Shown: one piece after another, positions 25,913 to 34,580 of the stretch
Numbering within the stretch: position 1 is the first letter of the stretch
How the letters are laid out: the number at the start of each line of letters is the position of its first letter
Assembly: GCF_000348725.1 (NCBI RefSeq)
Contig: NC_020813.1
Span: 1,116,001-1,180,000, forward strand
From: Pseudobdellovibrio exovorus JSS
GTDB lineage: Bacteria; Bdellovibrionota; Bdellovibrionia; Bdellovibrionales; Bdellovibrionaceae
DNA length: 64,000 nt
Reading direction: 5' to 3'
Position numbers and translations under genes: made by a program
The notes under the pieces: model-generated
What the model was told of the DNA's origin: nothing
Seen by the model: only the letters and a program-made list of their open reading frames with translations
Database searches by the model: none

Positions 25913-27115
25913 AACTCTGTTCATCGAAGGACTTCCATCGACGATGAATTTCATCAAGGGACGGAAGCTGTTTCGGAATTTATCCAGGGCTGATCCACTT
26001 GGTGAGTGCGTGTCATCATTCACGCGATGGCGTACTTGGTTTCCATTTTCTTGAAGAATACCTAACAGTGGAGTGACGCTGGCATCGTAGCTAATGATAT
26101 CGTCACGCGAAGCACTTAACATAAATACGGATTTATTCTGATAGCGATGGGACCATGTGATTGGATCAATAGCTGCAAGTTCGTCCCTCATGCTGTCTTC
26201 GTCAAGATCAAGCCCTTGTAAAGCAACAGCCACTTCGCTGTCGGGGCGAGTGCTAGCGCGATTAAATAAAATATTCGCCATGTCTCCGCCGCCAACTAAA
26301 TTTCCGTAGCTTTCAAAACCCTGATCGAAGGCTCCAACTGTAATGCCCATCACAGATCCAAGGGAAATGCCGGTTAAAGAAATTTTGTCGGGATTAACTT
26401 TGTCACGTGTTTCCAGAAGATTTCTAAGAACATGAACATCCAGAACTAATTGAGCCACATTGCGCTTAAAAGTGCTGAGGTCATTTGTTAGGAACTCATC
26501 TCCTTCAAGTCGTCTTTCTCCGTAGTGGGGCATGTGCAAGACAACCATAATAGCCGATTGATTCAGAACTCCGGCACTCATCACTTTTGCGGCCGTTTCT
26601 ATCTGTGGGACTTGATTTAAAATATGATGTAAGAAAATGCTTGTCGGGTATTGATAATCACAACCAGAAGGTCGACCTGTTGGTTCGTAAATGCGCGCTA
26701 CGACTGTATTTGCGGGATGATCGCCATCTCGCTGAATAAGGCTTGGGAATCTGACTGTTGTTTCTTTAACGAATCGGCCTGTTAGATAGCGTTCAGAAGT
26801 TTCGGCTCTGATGAGTTTGTTTGTGTGAATTTGATTTTCAATGCTGTCATAGATGAAGTTTTGGAACTCTTCGGCTTTTGTAATCGTTTGAGTCAATCGG
26901 TCCTCATCGATATTGCCACGATAAAGCTGCATCAATCCCTGTCTGATTTGAGCTTCGCTGGATTGAGCTGTGGGCAGAGGTTTCAACTCAAAATCCAGAG
27001 TGCGATTCTTTGCTAGAGCAAAAGACGCACTTAAAGTCAGTGTAAGACCAAGAGCCAACGACAGTGGAGCCAACAATAGCTGAGCAAACAAAGGTTTCAT
27101 GAATGATGTTTTCAT
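25901..27115 (-). CDS. Secreted alpha/beta-hydrolase-like protein
   Basis: 404 aa from ATG 27115 (27100 and an upstream GTG at 27151 are alternatives). A signal peptide follows (LLLAPLSLALGLTLTLSASFALA). The core shows a serine-hydrolase elbow, LTGISLGSVMG, after KVNPDKIS, preceded by AIMVVLHMPHYGERR. A late Asp (SASRDDIISYD) and His (NDDTHSPSG) could complete the triad. Substrate unknown; esterase or peptidase function is possible. Confidence 0.75.
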   Translation of the reverse strand: MKTSFMKPLFAQLLLAPLSLALGLTLTLSASFALAKNRTLDFELKPLPTAQSSEAQIRQGLMQLYRGNIDEDRLTQTITKAEEFQNFIYDSIENQIHTNKLIRAETSERYLTGRFVKETTVRFPSLIQRDGDHPANTVVARIYEPTGRPSGCDYQYPTSIFLHHILNQVPQIETAAKVMSAGVLNQSAIMVVLHMPHYGERRLEGDEFLTNDLSTFKRNVAQLVLDVHVLRNLLETRDKVNPDKISLTGISLGSVMGITVGAFDQGFESYGNLVGGGDMANILFNRASTRPDSEVAVALQGLDLDEDSMRDELAAIDPITWSHRYQNKSVFMLSASRDDIISYDASVTPLLGILQENGNQVRHRVNDDTHSPSGSALDKFRNSFRPLMKFIVDGSPSMNRVCRP

Positions 27116-27297
27116 ACTGATATGAAAAGCAAAATAGGGACCCAATGCCACAGGCTAAGAGGGAAATAACCGCACTTTAAGGTATTGAAAGTGTTAGGAT
27201 TGTAACAGCAAGTCTATTTTTGTTATTAAAATCCAAAAGTTAGAGCAGGAACTCGGTTTTGTTGAATTGAAAGAATAGGTTCTTACAGAGAGAAAAT

Positions 27298-27374
27298 TGG
27301 GGTGACCGACGGGGCTTGAACCCGCGACACTCGGAATCACAATCCGATGCTCTACCAACTGAGCTACGGCCACC
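27298..27374 (-). tRNA. tRNA-His (GUG)
   Basis: 77 nt read on the minus strand: GTGGCCG acceptor preceded by the extra G(-1) typical of tRNA-His, D arm TAGCTCAGTTGGTAGAGC, anticodon loop TTGTGAT with GTG, T arm CGGGTTCAAGCCCCG, discriminator C (pairing G-1) and encoded CCA. Confidence 0.97.
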
Positions 27375-27503
27375 ACAGAGTAAAAGACAGTGTTGTTAGT
27401 TATATTGAAACTTGTGGGTAAAATCAAGACCCTCTTGAAGAATCCAAGCCCAATCCGGCTGAATTGGGCAGGTAAAAAGGGCTGCCTGACCCTGCGATAG
27501 GCA

Positions 27504-27517
27504 CAGAGTTAGCTCTG
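27504..27517 (-). terminator. Small hairpin over the stop codon of the AI-2E permease
   Basis: CAGAG / CTCTG with loop TTAG; the permease stop (27509-27511, minus strand TAA) is in the loop. Short, so weakly supported. Confidence 0.3.
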
Positions 27518-28585
27518 AATGGCCTCAATTTCGCCTGATTTTTCCTCATCTGAGGATGATGACACGATTGCAGGCAGAAGGCTTAGGGCTAATTGGGTGA
27601 TAATCGGACCAAGTAGCAGACCTATGAATCCGTACATCAGGATGGCTCCGATCAAAGACAACAGTGACAAGATAGGGTGAATTTGATCTTCACCAGCTGA
27701 GTTGAGGATAACAGGTTTAATCAGGTTATCGACACTTCCAGCAACCACTGAAGCCACTAACATCGCAATAGCGCCGCCAGTATTTCCCTGAACAAAAGCA
27801 GTCAGCATCAAAAACAGTGCGGTTGGAGCTGAACCCAAAACTGGAATCAGTGAAAAAACGGCTGTGACGATAAAGATAATGAAGAATTCGCTGAACCCTG
27901 CGAAGTAGGCTACTCCGGCTACGATAGAGGCTTGAAGGATGCCAATCAAAATAGAGACAACAAAAGTCAGATGGCTACTGGTTTTGATGATACGGATAAT
28001 ATTGTTCGCTTCGCGTTGAGACAAAATATTCAAACGCATAAAGTAAGACTTTACTGTTTGAGCTTCGTTTAAGAAGTAATAAAGAGCTAAGAAAAAGACA
28101 AAAAGATTAAGAGCTAATTCGGGAATGCTCGCCAATAAACTGGTGGCATAAGAGCCGATCTCTCCGGAGTATTTTCCTAAAAGGTCAACAGGGTGGGGGA
28201 TCTTAGATGTATCAAAGCCAATGCGTTCGGCTAAGGCACTACCATAAGCTGTAACATCATGAAGAAGTTTTTCGGTGGACTGATAAATCGGAGTGTCGCG
28301 GAACCCTTGCGCTGAGTAATTTTTAATAATGGTAACGGCGCGCAAAACAATAAAGATGACAGGAGCCGCGACAAAGAAAAGAACCCCTAATGTCAGAATT
28401 AGCGTGGCATATTTTCGTTTGATACCACGAGCTGTGATGTAGCCGAGGTAGTCATGTAAAGCGAAAGCACACAGGGAGGCCAGCAATAGAGCACCAGCAA
28501 AAGGCATAAACATCAGGCCAAAAAGAACAAAAACGAAAGAAATAAAAAGAATGCGGGTTATTTTATAGCGGGCCTGTGAGTCCAT
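27509..28585 (-). CDS. AI-2E family / PerM-like membrane transporter
   Basis: 358 aa with about eight TM segments. Typical family features are the N-terminal paired helices (ILFISFVFVLFGLMFMPFAGALLLASLCAFALHDY), a large loop, then FFLALYYFLNEAQ, ILIGILQASIVAGVAYFAGF, FSLIPVLGSAPTALFL and a final VDNLIKPVIL..GEDQIHPILSLLSLIGAILMYGFIGLLLGPI. The family exports small molecules or acts as Na+/H+ antiporter; the substrate is not inferable. It lies 20 nt downstream of the chalcone-isomerase-like gene and may be co-transcribed. Confidence 0.88.
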   Translation of the reverse strand: MDSQARYKITRILFISFVFVLFGLMFMPFAGALLLASLCAFALHDYLGYITARGIKRKYATLILTLGVLFFVAAPVIFIVLRAVTIIKNYSAQGFRDTPIYQSTEKLLHDVTAYGSALAERIGFDTSKIPHPVDLLGKYSGEIGSYATSLLASIPELALNLFVFFLALYYFLNEAQTVKSYFMRLNILSQREANNIIRIIKTSSHLTFVVSILIGILQASIVAGVAYFAGFSEFFIIFIVTAVFSLIPVLGSAPTALFLMLTAFVQGNTGGAIAMLVASVVAGSVDNLIKPVILNSAGEDQIHPILSLLSLIGAILMYGFIGLLLGPIITQLALSLLPAIVSSSSDEEKSGEIEAIQS

Positions 28586-28605
28586 AATTCAAACCTCTAT
28601 ATTGA

Positions 28606-29268
28606 TCAGTTGATCAATGTGTTCTTGAGTTCATTAAGTTTAGGGTCAGATGCTTTGCCAAACCAGATAGAAAGCAATTGATCGGCAAACTCAGGGGTGC
28701 CTGAGATACTTTTCAAAAGTTTTGCTCCGCGGGAAATATGTACCAATGACTGTTGAGCTTTCCACTCAAAAGTTAAGGTGAGGTTGCTGTTGTTTTGGAA
28801 TTCAGAGACATCTGAAATTTGTTGTAGGAATTGTTCTAGCTCAGGAGAAAGATCTTTCAAGCTGACTTTGTTGGCGCGTAGGCCTTCTTTTAAAGAATTT
28901 GAAATGCGATCGCCGGGCATATTTCTTAAAAAAGTAAAGTTAAGCTGAGCGGGGCCTGAGGCTTTTAAAGACGATAGAAATCCTTCAGCGGTATGGATAA
29001 GTTTTTTCGGAGAAGCGGTCAGAAGTTGTAAAGTGTAAACGTTGACGGGAACCAAACCGAAAATAGGTTTTTTTCTAATCCCATGAGAGATCGGTTGTAG
29101 TTTGATTTCTTCTGACTCAGATTTGATTACGGACTCTTTTAATAGGGGACGCTCTATGAAAAGTTCTTCGCCAAGAATAGGGTTTACAGAAATGGCCTGT
29201 GCCGTGTGTGTATTAAAGGTGAATGCTAAAAATACAGTCATCAGACCCATTGATGTTGAACCGCGCAT
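28606..29268 (-). CDS. Chalcone-isomerase-like secreted protein
   Basis: 220 aa from ATG 29268 (GGAGGA 5 nt upstream); the frame is open 21 codons further. Signal peptide STSMGLMTVFLAFTFNTHTAQA. The domain resembles bacterial chalcone isomerase-like proteins: KKPIFGLVPVNVYTLQLLTA, PAQLNFTFLRNMPGDRISNSLKEGLRAN and a late SGTPEFADQLLSIWFGK. In bacteria the domain is thought to bind fatty acids or similar ligands in the periplasm rather than flavonoids. First gene of a pair with the AI-2E permease. Confidence 0.72.
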   Translation of the reverse strand: MRGSTSMGLMTVFLAFTFNTHTAQAISVNPILGEELFIERPLLKESVIKSESEEIKLQPISHGIRKKPIFGLVPVNVYTLQLLTASPKKLIHTAEGFLSSLKASGPAQLNFTFLRNMPGDRISNSLKEGLRANKVSLKDLSPELEQFLQQISDVSEFQNNSNLTLTFEWKAQQSLVHISRGAKLLKSISGTPEFADQLLSIWFGKASDPKLNELKNTLIN

Positions 29269-29413
29269 GAATATCCTCCAGAGTACTAGTACTATCAGAC
29301 TCATTCTTAGCTGAGGTGTCAAATAAAACACAGTCTAGGCGAAAAAAAATGTATTTGATAGGCTTAAGTGCAAAATAGAGAGTGCAAAAAAAGATTATAA
29401 AACGGATTGCGAA

Positions 29414-29959
29414 ATGGAGTTTATACAGATGAAAACAGTTTTAAAAATGACACTAAAAATGACAGAAAGAGTAGTCTTAACAAGTGTAGTATTAACAGGG
29501 ATGATTTTAATGATCTCTTCACAGGCTTTAGCGAAAGACCTGACTCATCGCTTAGGGATTGGGATTAAAAACAATACTTCTAATAGCTTACCTTCGCTCG
29601 CGGTCGCTTATTATCCAGAAAAAGGATACGCAGTGACGGGCGGGGCAGGATTGGACACGCGTAAAGGTTATAACGCTTTCCAAGTAAATGCGGGATTGCG
29701 TAAGATGATTTACTTTGAAACCAATATGAATTTTTATTTGGGTGGTCAATTAGGTATGGTCAGTCATGAAAACCCAGCATCAGGCAAAGAAAGCGGCGTT
29801 GAGATTCTGGGTATTTTAGGAACGGAATTTTTCTTTACTGGCTTAGACAACTTGGCTTTTACTGTTGAAGGTGGGTTGGGATTATCAACGGCAGGTGATA
29901 CTCGTTTCCGTACTGTGGCCGATGATCCATTCCGCGCTGGTGTTATTTTCTACTTTTAA
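29414..29959 (+). CDS. Small outer-membrane or periplasmic beta-rich protein
   Basis: 181 aa (start 29414 or the ATG at 29429). A long hydrophobic signal (VVLTSVVLTGMILMISSQALA) precedes alternating strands (LGIGIKNNT, LAVAYYPEKGYAVTGGAGLD, FYLGGQLGMVS, ILGILGTEFFF, FTVEGGLGLS) and the terminus AGVIFYF, ending in Phe. Likely a small outer-membrane barrel. Precise function unknown. Followed 26 nt later by ridA on the same strand. Confidence 0.68.
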   Translation: MEFIQMKTVLKMTLKMTERVVLTSVVLTGMILMISSQALAKDLTHRLGIGIKNNTSNSLPSLAVAYYPEKGYAVTGGAGLDTRKGYNAFQVNAGLRKMIYFETNMNFYLGGQLGMVSHENPASGKESGVEILGILGTEFFFTGLDNLAFTVEGGLGLSTAGDTRFRTVADDPFRAGVIFYF

Positions 29960-29985
29960 TCATTAAATTAAGAAAGAGGGTATTT

Positions 29986-30372
29986 ATGAAAAAAATCGTA
30001 CACACAGATCATGCTCCGAAAGCTGTTGGTCCTTACTCACAAGCGGTACGCATGGGTGATTTTCTTTTCTGTTCAGGACAGGTATCTATTGATCCGAAAA
30101 CACAAGAAGTTTTCACTGGTGATATTCAAAAGCAAACGGAAATGGTTTTAAATAATATCGAAGCTGTTTTAACAGCTCAGGGATTGACCTTCGGACATAT
30201 TGTTAAAACAACAATCTTTTTAACTAATATGGCGGATTTTGCTGCGGTAAATGAGATTTATGCAAAACGTTTTACAAGTGAACCTCCTGCTCGCTCAACT
30301 GTAGCTGTCAGTGGTTTACCAAAAGGCGTGAATGTAGAAATCGAAGTGACGGCGAACTTTGCGGCTATTTAA
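29986..30372 (+). CDS. ridA: Reactive enamine/imine deaminase
   Basis: 128 aa, full-length RidA (YjgF/YER057c/UK114). Hydrolyses 2-aminoacrylate and related intermediates made by PLP enzymes. Signature YSQAV, FCSGQVSIDP, VVKTTIFLTNMADF, ARSTVAVSGLPKGVNVEIEV, including the catalytic-site Arg. GAGGG lies upstream of the ATG. Overlaps the next gene by 14 nt. Confidence 0.95.
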   Translation: MKKIVHTDHAPKAVGPYSQAVRMGDFLFCSGQVSIDPKTQEVFTGDIQKQTEMVLNNIEAVLTAQGLTFGHIVKTTIFLTNMADFAAVNEIYAKRFTSEPPARSTVAVSGLPKGVNVEIEVTANFAAI

Positions 30373-30946
30373 GTATAAAAAGACATTAACTGTTATTTCT
30401 TTTCTAGTTGTGGTGGTGATCCTGCTGCTACTAGAAAAGAATAAAGTGCTCAGATCCATGCCCCCAGTGGCTATGGATCACTTGCCTCACTACGATTGTG
30501 GTGTGGTTTTAACGGGTTCCGCAGGGCGAATTCGTGAAGGCTTTGAGGTTCTTGCTCTGAAAAAAATCGACAAGCTGATTGTTTCGGGTGTTTACAAAGA
30601 CACGAAGCTTCATCAGATATTTCCGTTATTGCCGTATTATCCCGAAATACAAAGTGATGATATTGTTTTAGAAAAAATATCGGGGAGTACCTATGGAAAT
30701 GCCGTGCAGAGTTTACAGGTCGTTGAAACGCTGAAGTGTCGAAACATTCTTTTGATTACGTCTCATTTGCATATGTATCGCGCCTATAAGACTTTTCGCG
30801 AAAACTTTCCAAACGAAATCCAGATTTCTCCGTATGTTATCACAGCGAGTATCCATGAAAATTCCTACTGGGATGTCATGACAGAGGCTTTTAAATCACT
30901 CTGTTATCCTGTGATCACATTGATCCCATGGCTCTTCTTTTCATAG
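30359..30946 (+). CDS. DUF218 (YdcF/SanA/ElyC-type) membrane-anchored protein
   Basis: 195 aa, TTG start overlapping the ridA 3' end. One N-terminal TM helix (LTVISFLVVVVILLLL), then a DUF218 domain: CGVVLTGSAGRIREGFEVL, KLIVSGVY, SGSTYGNAVQSL and ILLITSHLHMYRAYKTF. ElyC and SanA homologues act in envelope integrity and vancomycin tolerance. The start is uncertain because no Shine-Dalgarno is visible. Confidence 0.8.
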   Translation: MRLFKYKKTLTVISFLVVVVILLLLEKNKVLRSMPPVAMDHLPHYDCGVVLTGSAGRIREGFEVLALKKIDKLIVSGVYKDTKLHQIFPLLPYYPEIQSDDIVLEKISGSTYGNAVQSLQVVETLKCRNILLITSHLHMYRAYKTFRENFPNEIQISPYVITASIHENSYWDVMTEAFKSLCYPVITLIPWLFFS

Positions 30947-31017
30947 CCAATATTAAGGGCTAAAACCACGTAGTTTGAGTGCCGCCAGAACAGAGCTTAA
31001 GTCTAGTTCAGACGGGA

Positions 31018-31740
31018 ATGTCTTATTCCGAAATGCTATTTACTATGGCACAGATAAAACAGTCCGCGTTGGATCATATTCAGTTCGAAAATGTCAGCTT
31101 TCAAGTTGAAGGCTTCGATACAGTTTTGAAAAGTGTAGACCTTGATTTTCCAATGGACCAAACCGTAGTGGTGCAGTCATCTAACCCTTCCCATGCTGTG
31201 CATTTACTTCAAATTTTAGCAGGTCGACAGGAGCCACAAGCCGGCAAAGTGCGTTGGTCTGAGGCTGGTTTGCGCGATTTAGAAGATATCGGTGCTTTAC
31301 ATGAAGTTGTCGGGTGTTATTTTGAATCGCAACGTCCTTCGCCAGATATTTTAGTCAGCGATCTTTTGAAAAGCTCAATGGCCAATGAATCTATGATTCA
31401 AGAAGCAGTTGAGTATTTTAGCTTACGACGACATTTGAATAAGAAGTTTCGCGAACTTAAATTCGAGACGCAAAAACTTGTATTGATGTTATTGCCAACA
31501 CTTAAAACTCCGCAGATGTTGATTTTAGAAGACCCAGCGGTGGGAGTAAGTGAAAAAGTCTTTTTAAACTATTTGGATTGGATTCAGTTGTGGCAAAGGC
31601 AGGGGCATATCCGCCATATCTACATGACTAACAATCATCCAGTGGCAGCGCGTCACCTAGGAGCTACATCTTTATTCGTAGAAGATGGGCTGATCTATTT
31701 AGATGACGAAAATGAATTTAAAAAGATCGTACATTTCTAA
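31018..31740 (+). CDS. Degenerate ABC-type ATPase (LolD-like pseudo-ATPase)
   Basis: About 240 aa (ATG 31018; GTG 30979 and ATG 31045 possible). The layout is that of an ABC ATPase (IQFENVSFQVEGFDTVLKSVDLDFPMDQTVVVQ...LLQILAGRQEPQAGKVRW), but every catalytic motif is changed. Walker A reads SSNPSHAV where GxxGxGKS is expected; the signature region is ELKFETQK, not LSGGQ; Walker B ends ILEDP where DEP is usual; the H-loop region is TNNHP. It probably cannot hydrolyse ATP by the usual mechanism. It lies 35 nt before a LolC/E-type permease and may be a regulatory partner. Confidence 0.7.
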   Translation: MSYSEMLFTMAQIKQSALDHIQFENVSFQVEGFDTVLKSVDLDFPMDQTVVVQSSNPSHAVHLLQILAGRQEPQAGKVRWSEAGLRDLEDIGALHEVVGCYFESQRPSPDILVSDLLKSSMANESMIQEAVEYFSLRRHLNKKFRELKFETQKLVLMLLPTLKTPQMLILEDPAVGVSEKVFLNYLDWIQLWQRQGHIRHIYMTNNHPVAARHLGATSLFVEDGLIYLDDENEFKKIVHF

Positions 31741-31775
31741 GTGTACATCGCTATAAACTGATTTATCATTCAGAA

Positions 31776-33005
31776 ATGCAGTTGAAGAGCCTCAGTTATT
31801 TGTTTCTGAAAAAATTAGTTTTATCTGCTCGTTCTGGAGCGCTCATTCGTCGTATTACAATCCTATCCTTTGTTGCTATTACGTTAAGTCTAACAGCTTT
31901 TTTTATTGTGCTTTTTGTGATGAATGGCATGAACCGCAATATCAAAACCCGCATCATGGCTTTAGAGCCACATCTGACAACTCAGCACAGTCCGGCCCAA
32001 GAAAATGATGTCAAAGAAGTCATCGGAAGTGATCAACGTCTTTCCTATCAGGCATTTGATTTAATCGTTCGTACGATTGATGGCCAATTCAGAGGGGCTG
32101 AAGCTTTAGGATACACCACTGAGGGACTCTCGACGTGGATGTCGCAATTGCAACAAATGCGCAGTCAAAAAAGAAGTGTCTTTTTTGAAAGTGGTATTTT
32201 TAGTCAGTTGCAATTAGGAACTAACGAAGTGGCTATGGGTATCGATCTGGCGCGGATGTTAGGTCTACTGGAAGGGGATGAAGTCACTTTGATCCCGCCA
32301 GAGACTTTACTTTTAAGTTCGTTAGAAACACCGCTTTTTCAAAAGGTCACTGTAAAAAGAATTTTGGCGACGGACCTGTACGATTTAGATTCTAAGTTAA
32401 TGCTCTTTAATAGTGAGTTTACACTGAAGTCGTTTTCGCAGACATTAAGTCGACGCAGTGGCGATCATATTTGGTTTAGCTCGGTGGATAAAGCCAATGC
32501 TGTTCAAAAACAATTATTGCAAAAAGGAATTAAGTCCGAAACATGGCAAGAGAAAAACTCGGATCTCTTTTTTGCTTTAAAAATGGAACGCTTGATGATC
32601 GGTACATTCTTAGGTTTGGCAGGGTTGATTGCCTCGTCGTCTATTCTGACAGTATTGGCTCTTTTGATGTCACAGAAACAGCGGGACATTGCGATTATTA
32701 AAACACTGGGAATGTCACAGCAAAGAACTCTGTGGCTATTCACGAAGATGGGACTTTGGATTGCGGGCGGCGCTATTGCCTTGGGAACTATCTTAGGGGT
32801 CGGGATCAGTTTGTATATTGAATACAATCCGGTAAATATTCTTCCGAATATTTACTATGACTCTTCTATTCCTTCAGCTGTGGATCCTGTTTTTGTTGGG
32901 ATTGTATTGTTAGTGGCTTCGACATTGGCCTTTCTTGGATCTTATTTGCCAGCCAAAACCACCTTAGGTATTCAACCGGCGCTGTTACTGCGCCAGAAGA
33001 ATTAA
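31776..33005 (+). CDS. LolC/LolE-type ABC transporter permease
   Basis: 409 aa with four TM segments in the MacB/FtsX arrangement: one near residues 25-50 (ITILSFVAITLSLTAFFIVLFVMNGM), a large periplasmic domain, then three after about residue 275 (GTFLGLAGLIASSSILTVLALLM, GLWIAGGAIALGTILGVGISLY, PVFVGIVLLVASTLAFLGSYLPA). QRDIAIIKTLGMS is the ATPase-contacting coupling segment. Homologues release lipoproteins from the inner membrane for LolA. The only ATPase gene beside it is degenerate. Confidence 0.85.
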   Translation: MQLKSLSYLFLKKLVLSARSGALIRRITILSFVAITLSLTAFFIVLFVMNGMNRNIKTRIMALEPHLTTQHSPAQENDVKEVIGSDQRLSYQAFDLIVRTIDGQFRGAEALGYTTEGLSTWMSQLQQMRSQKRSVFFESGIFSQLQLGTNEVAMGIDLARMLGLLEGDEVTLIPPETLLLSSLETPLFQKVTVKRILATDLYDLDSKLMLFNSEFTLKSFSQTLSRRSGDHIWFSSVDKANAVQKQLLQKGIKSETWQEKNSDLFFALKMERLMIGTFLGLAGLIASSSILTVLALLMSQKQRDIAIIKTLGMSQQRTLWLFTKMGLWIAGGAIALGTILGVGISLYIEYNPVNILPNIYYDSSIPSAVDPVFVGIVLLVASTLAFLGSYLPAKTTLGIQPALLLRQKN

Positions 33006-33018
33006 TAGAATTTTAAAA

Positions 33019-33831
33019 TCAAACGCTAACAGCGTAATCGCGAAGTGCTTGGTTTAAAGAGGTCTTCTTATTTGTCGACTCTTGACGTTTTCCGATAATC
33101 AAAGCACATGGGACTCCGAATGTTCCAGCTGAAAAACTTTTGTTCTCGCTTCCTGGAATGACGACCGAGTTAGCGGGCACGCGGCCTTTCATGATCTGCG
33201 GCTCTGAGCCTGTCACATCAATGATTTTAGTTGAAGCTGTGATGGTCACGCCAGCTCCTAAAACAACTCCGGCTTCTAGATGAACGCCTTCAACCACAAT
33301 ACAGCGGCTGCCGATGAAGCAATCATCTTCGATAATCACAGGTTGGGCTTGTGCAGGCTCTAGCACTCCGCCGATGCCGACGCCGCCACTTAAGTGAACA
33401 TTAGCTCCGATTTGTGCACATGAACCTACAGTGGCCCATGTGTCTACCATAGAGCCTGCGCCAACGTAAGCGCCGATGTTGACATAAGAAGGCATTAGGA
33501 TCGCGCCTTTTTCAATGTAACTTCCGAAGCGAGCCACAGCCGGTGGAACAACGCGAACTCCTTCATTACCTGTCCATTTTTTTACAGGTAATTTGTCGAA
33601 GTAGTTCATCGGGCTATCACCCATAACGATATTGTTTTGAATTTTAAAGTATAAAAGAATCGCTTTTTTGATCCATTCGTGAGTTACCCATTGGCCATTT
33701 TGTTTTTCACAAACGCGCAACTCACCCTGATCAATTTTTTGGATAACAGACAAAATCGTCTGTTTTTGTTCTGATGTGATATCACTCGCAGCAGGGGATT
33801 TGTCGTAAAGTTCTGTAATAAGTTCTTTCAT
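33019..33831 (-). CDS. dapD: 2,3,4,5-tetrahydropyridine-2,6-dicarboxylate N-succinyltransferase
   Basis: 270 aa, full length. Catalyses the succinyl transfer of the DAP/lysine pathway in the cytoplasm. N-terminal helical domain, then a left-handed beta-helix of hexapeptide repeats (PPAVARFGSYIEKGAILMP, VNIGAYVGAGSMVDTWATVGSCAQIGANVHLSGGVGIGG, VIIEDDCFIGSRCIVVEG), all classic DapD. Clustered with an M14 amidase and lysA. Confidence 0.95.
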   Translation of the reverse strand: MKELITELYDKSPAASDITSEQKQTILSVIQKIDQGELRVCEKQNGQWVTHEWIKKAILLYFKIQNNIVMGDSPMNYFDKLPVKKWTGNEGVRVVPPAVARFGSYIEKGAILMPSYVNIGAYVGAGSMVDTWATVGSCAQIGANVHLSGGVGIGGVLEPAQAQPVIIEDDCFIGSRCIVVEGVHLEAGVVLGAGVTITASTKIIDVTGSEPQIMKGRVPANSVVIPGSENKSFSAGTFGVPCALIIGKRQESTNKKTSLNQALRDYAVSV

Positions 33832-33876
33832 GGGGGCTCCTTATTTAATTAATACACTTAAATACGATGACTAAAA

Positions 33877-34551
33877 TTAGCGATTGCGAATACGTGCGCT
33901 TTCTTTAAGGCCTTCAATGATGGCCGGAACGTGCACACGTATAATTTGATCGAATTTAATATCGCGTTCGATTTCATAAGTTAAAGTGGGGATGTGATTT
34001 TCTAATCCCGCATAGGTTCCTAATGAACCTGGTGTGGGGTAGCCAATGTCAGGTTCGATGACGTAGCCTGTGTGTTTGGCGATAATAGCTGCTTCGGGAA
34101 TATCGCCGTTAGTGTTTAACATGGGCTTCCATGAGTGCAATGAAATAATCAATTGGGTCGGTTGCTCTTTTAACCATGCTACTAAGGCTTGGTTTTCTTT
34201 TTCACTAAGAGCCGATGGACCTGGGTTGTACCTTTCTGTTGCGGCAACAGAGGTCCAATCCTTCGTTGGTAGATTGCGATTCAGATCCACTTTGTTTGAA
34301 TTACCGCGAGTCTTTAAAAGGACCCCCTCAGGGTTAAACTCAGGAAGTAAAGTGATGTTTAAATCTAAATCGTACTTTTGGCGAAAAACCTCTAAAAGTC
34401 CGCGAGCGGCCACAACACCTTCTGGCTCGTCACCATGAACGCCGCCGATGATTAAAACGTGGGCTTTTTTCTCGGGATTTTGGGCTGCTTTGAAGCGGTA
34501 GGCATGAATTGGTAAATTAAGTAGAGTTTCACCGAATTTGAATATTTCCAT
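33877..34551 (-). CDS. mpaA: M14 zinc carboxypeptidase, MpaA-like murein peptide amidase
   Basis: 224 aa, no signal peptide, so cytoplasmic. Zinc and catalytic motifs: GGVHGDEPEG (His/Glu ligands), LNRNLPT with the substrate Arg, SLHSW (third ligand) and TYEIER (catalytic Glu). MpaA releases meso-DAP from murein tripeptide (L-Ala-gamma-D-Glu-DAP). Placement between dapD and lysA fits a role in recovering DAP from recycled or prey-derived peptidoglycan, which is inference. It is divergent from lysA by 29 nt. Confidence 0.78.
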   Translation of the reverse strand: MEIFKFGETLLNLPIHAYRFKAAQNPEKKAHVLIIGGVHGDEPEGVVAARGLLEVFRQKYDLDLNITLLPEFNPEGVLLKTRGNSNKVDLNRNLPTKDWTSVAATERYNPGPSALSEKENQALVAWLKEQPTQLIISLHSWKPMLNTNGDIPEAAIIAKHTGYVIEPDIGYPTPGSLGTYAGLENHIPTLTYEIERDIKFDQIIRVHVPAIIEGLKESARIRNR

Positions 34552-34580
34552 AGAGCTTATATTCGTGCAAAATAGGGGGA

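Noticed and set aside
33832-34580. Lysine riboswitch before dapD or lysA
   Set aside because: The gaps (45 and 29 nt) are too short for a lysine riboswitch aptamer.
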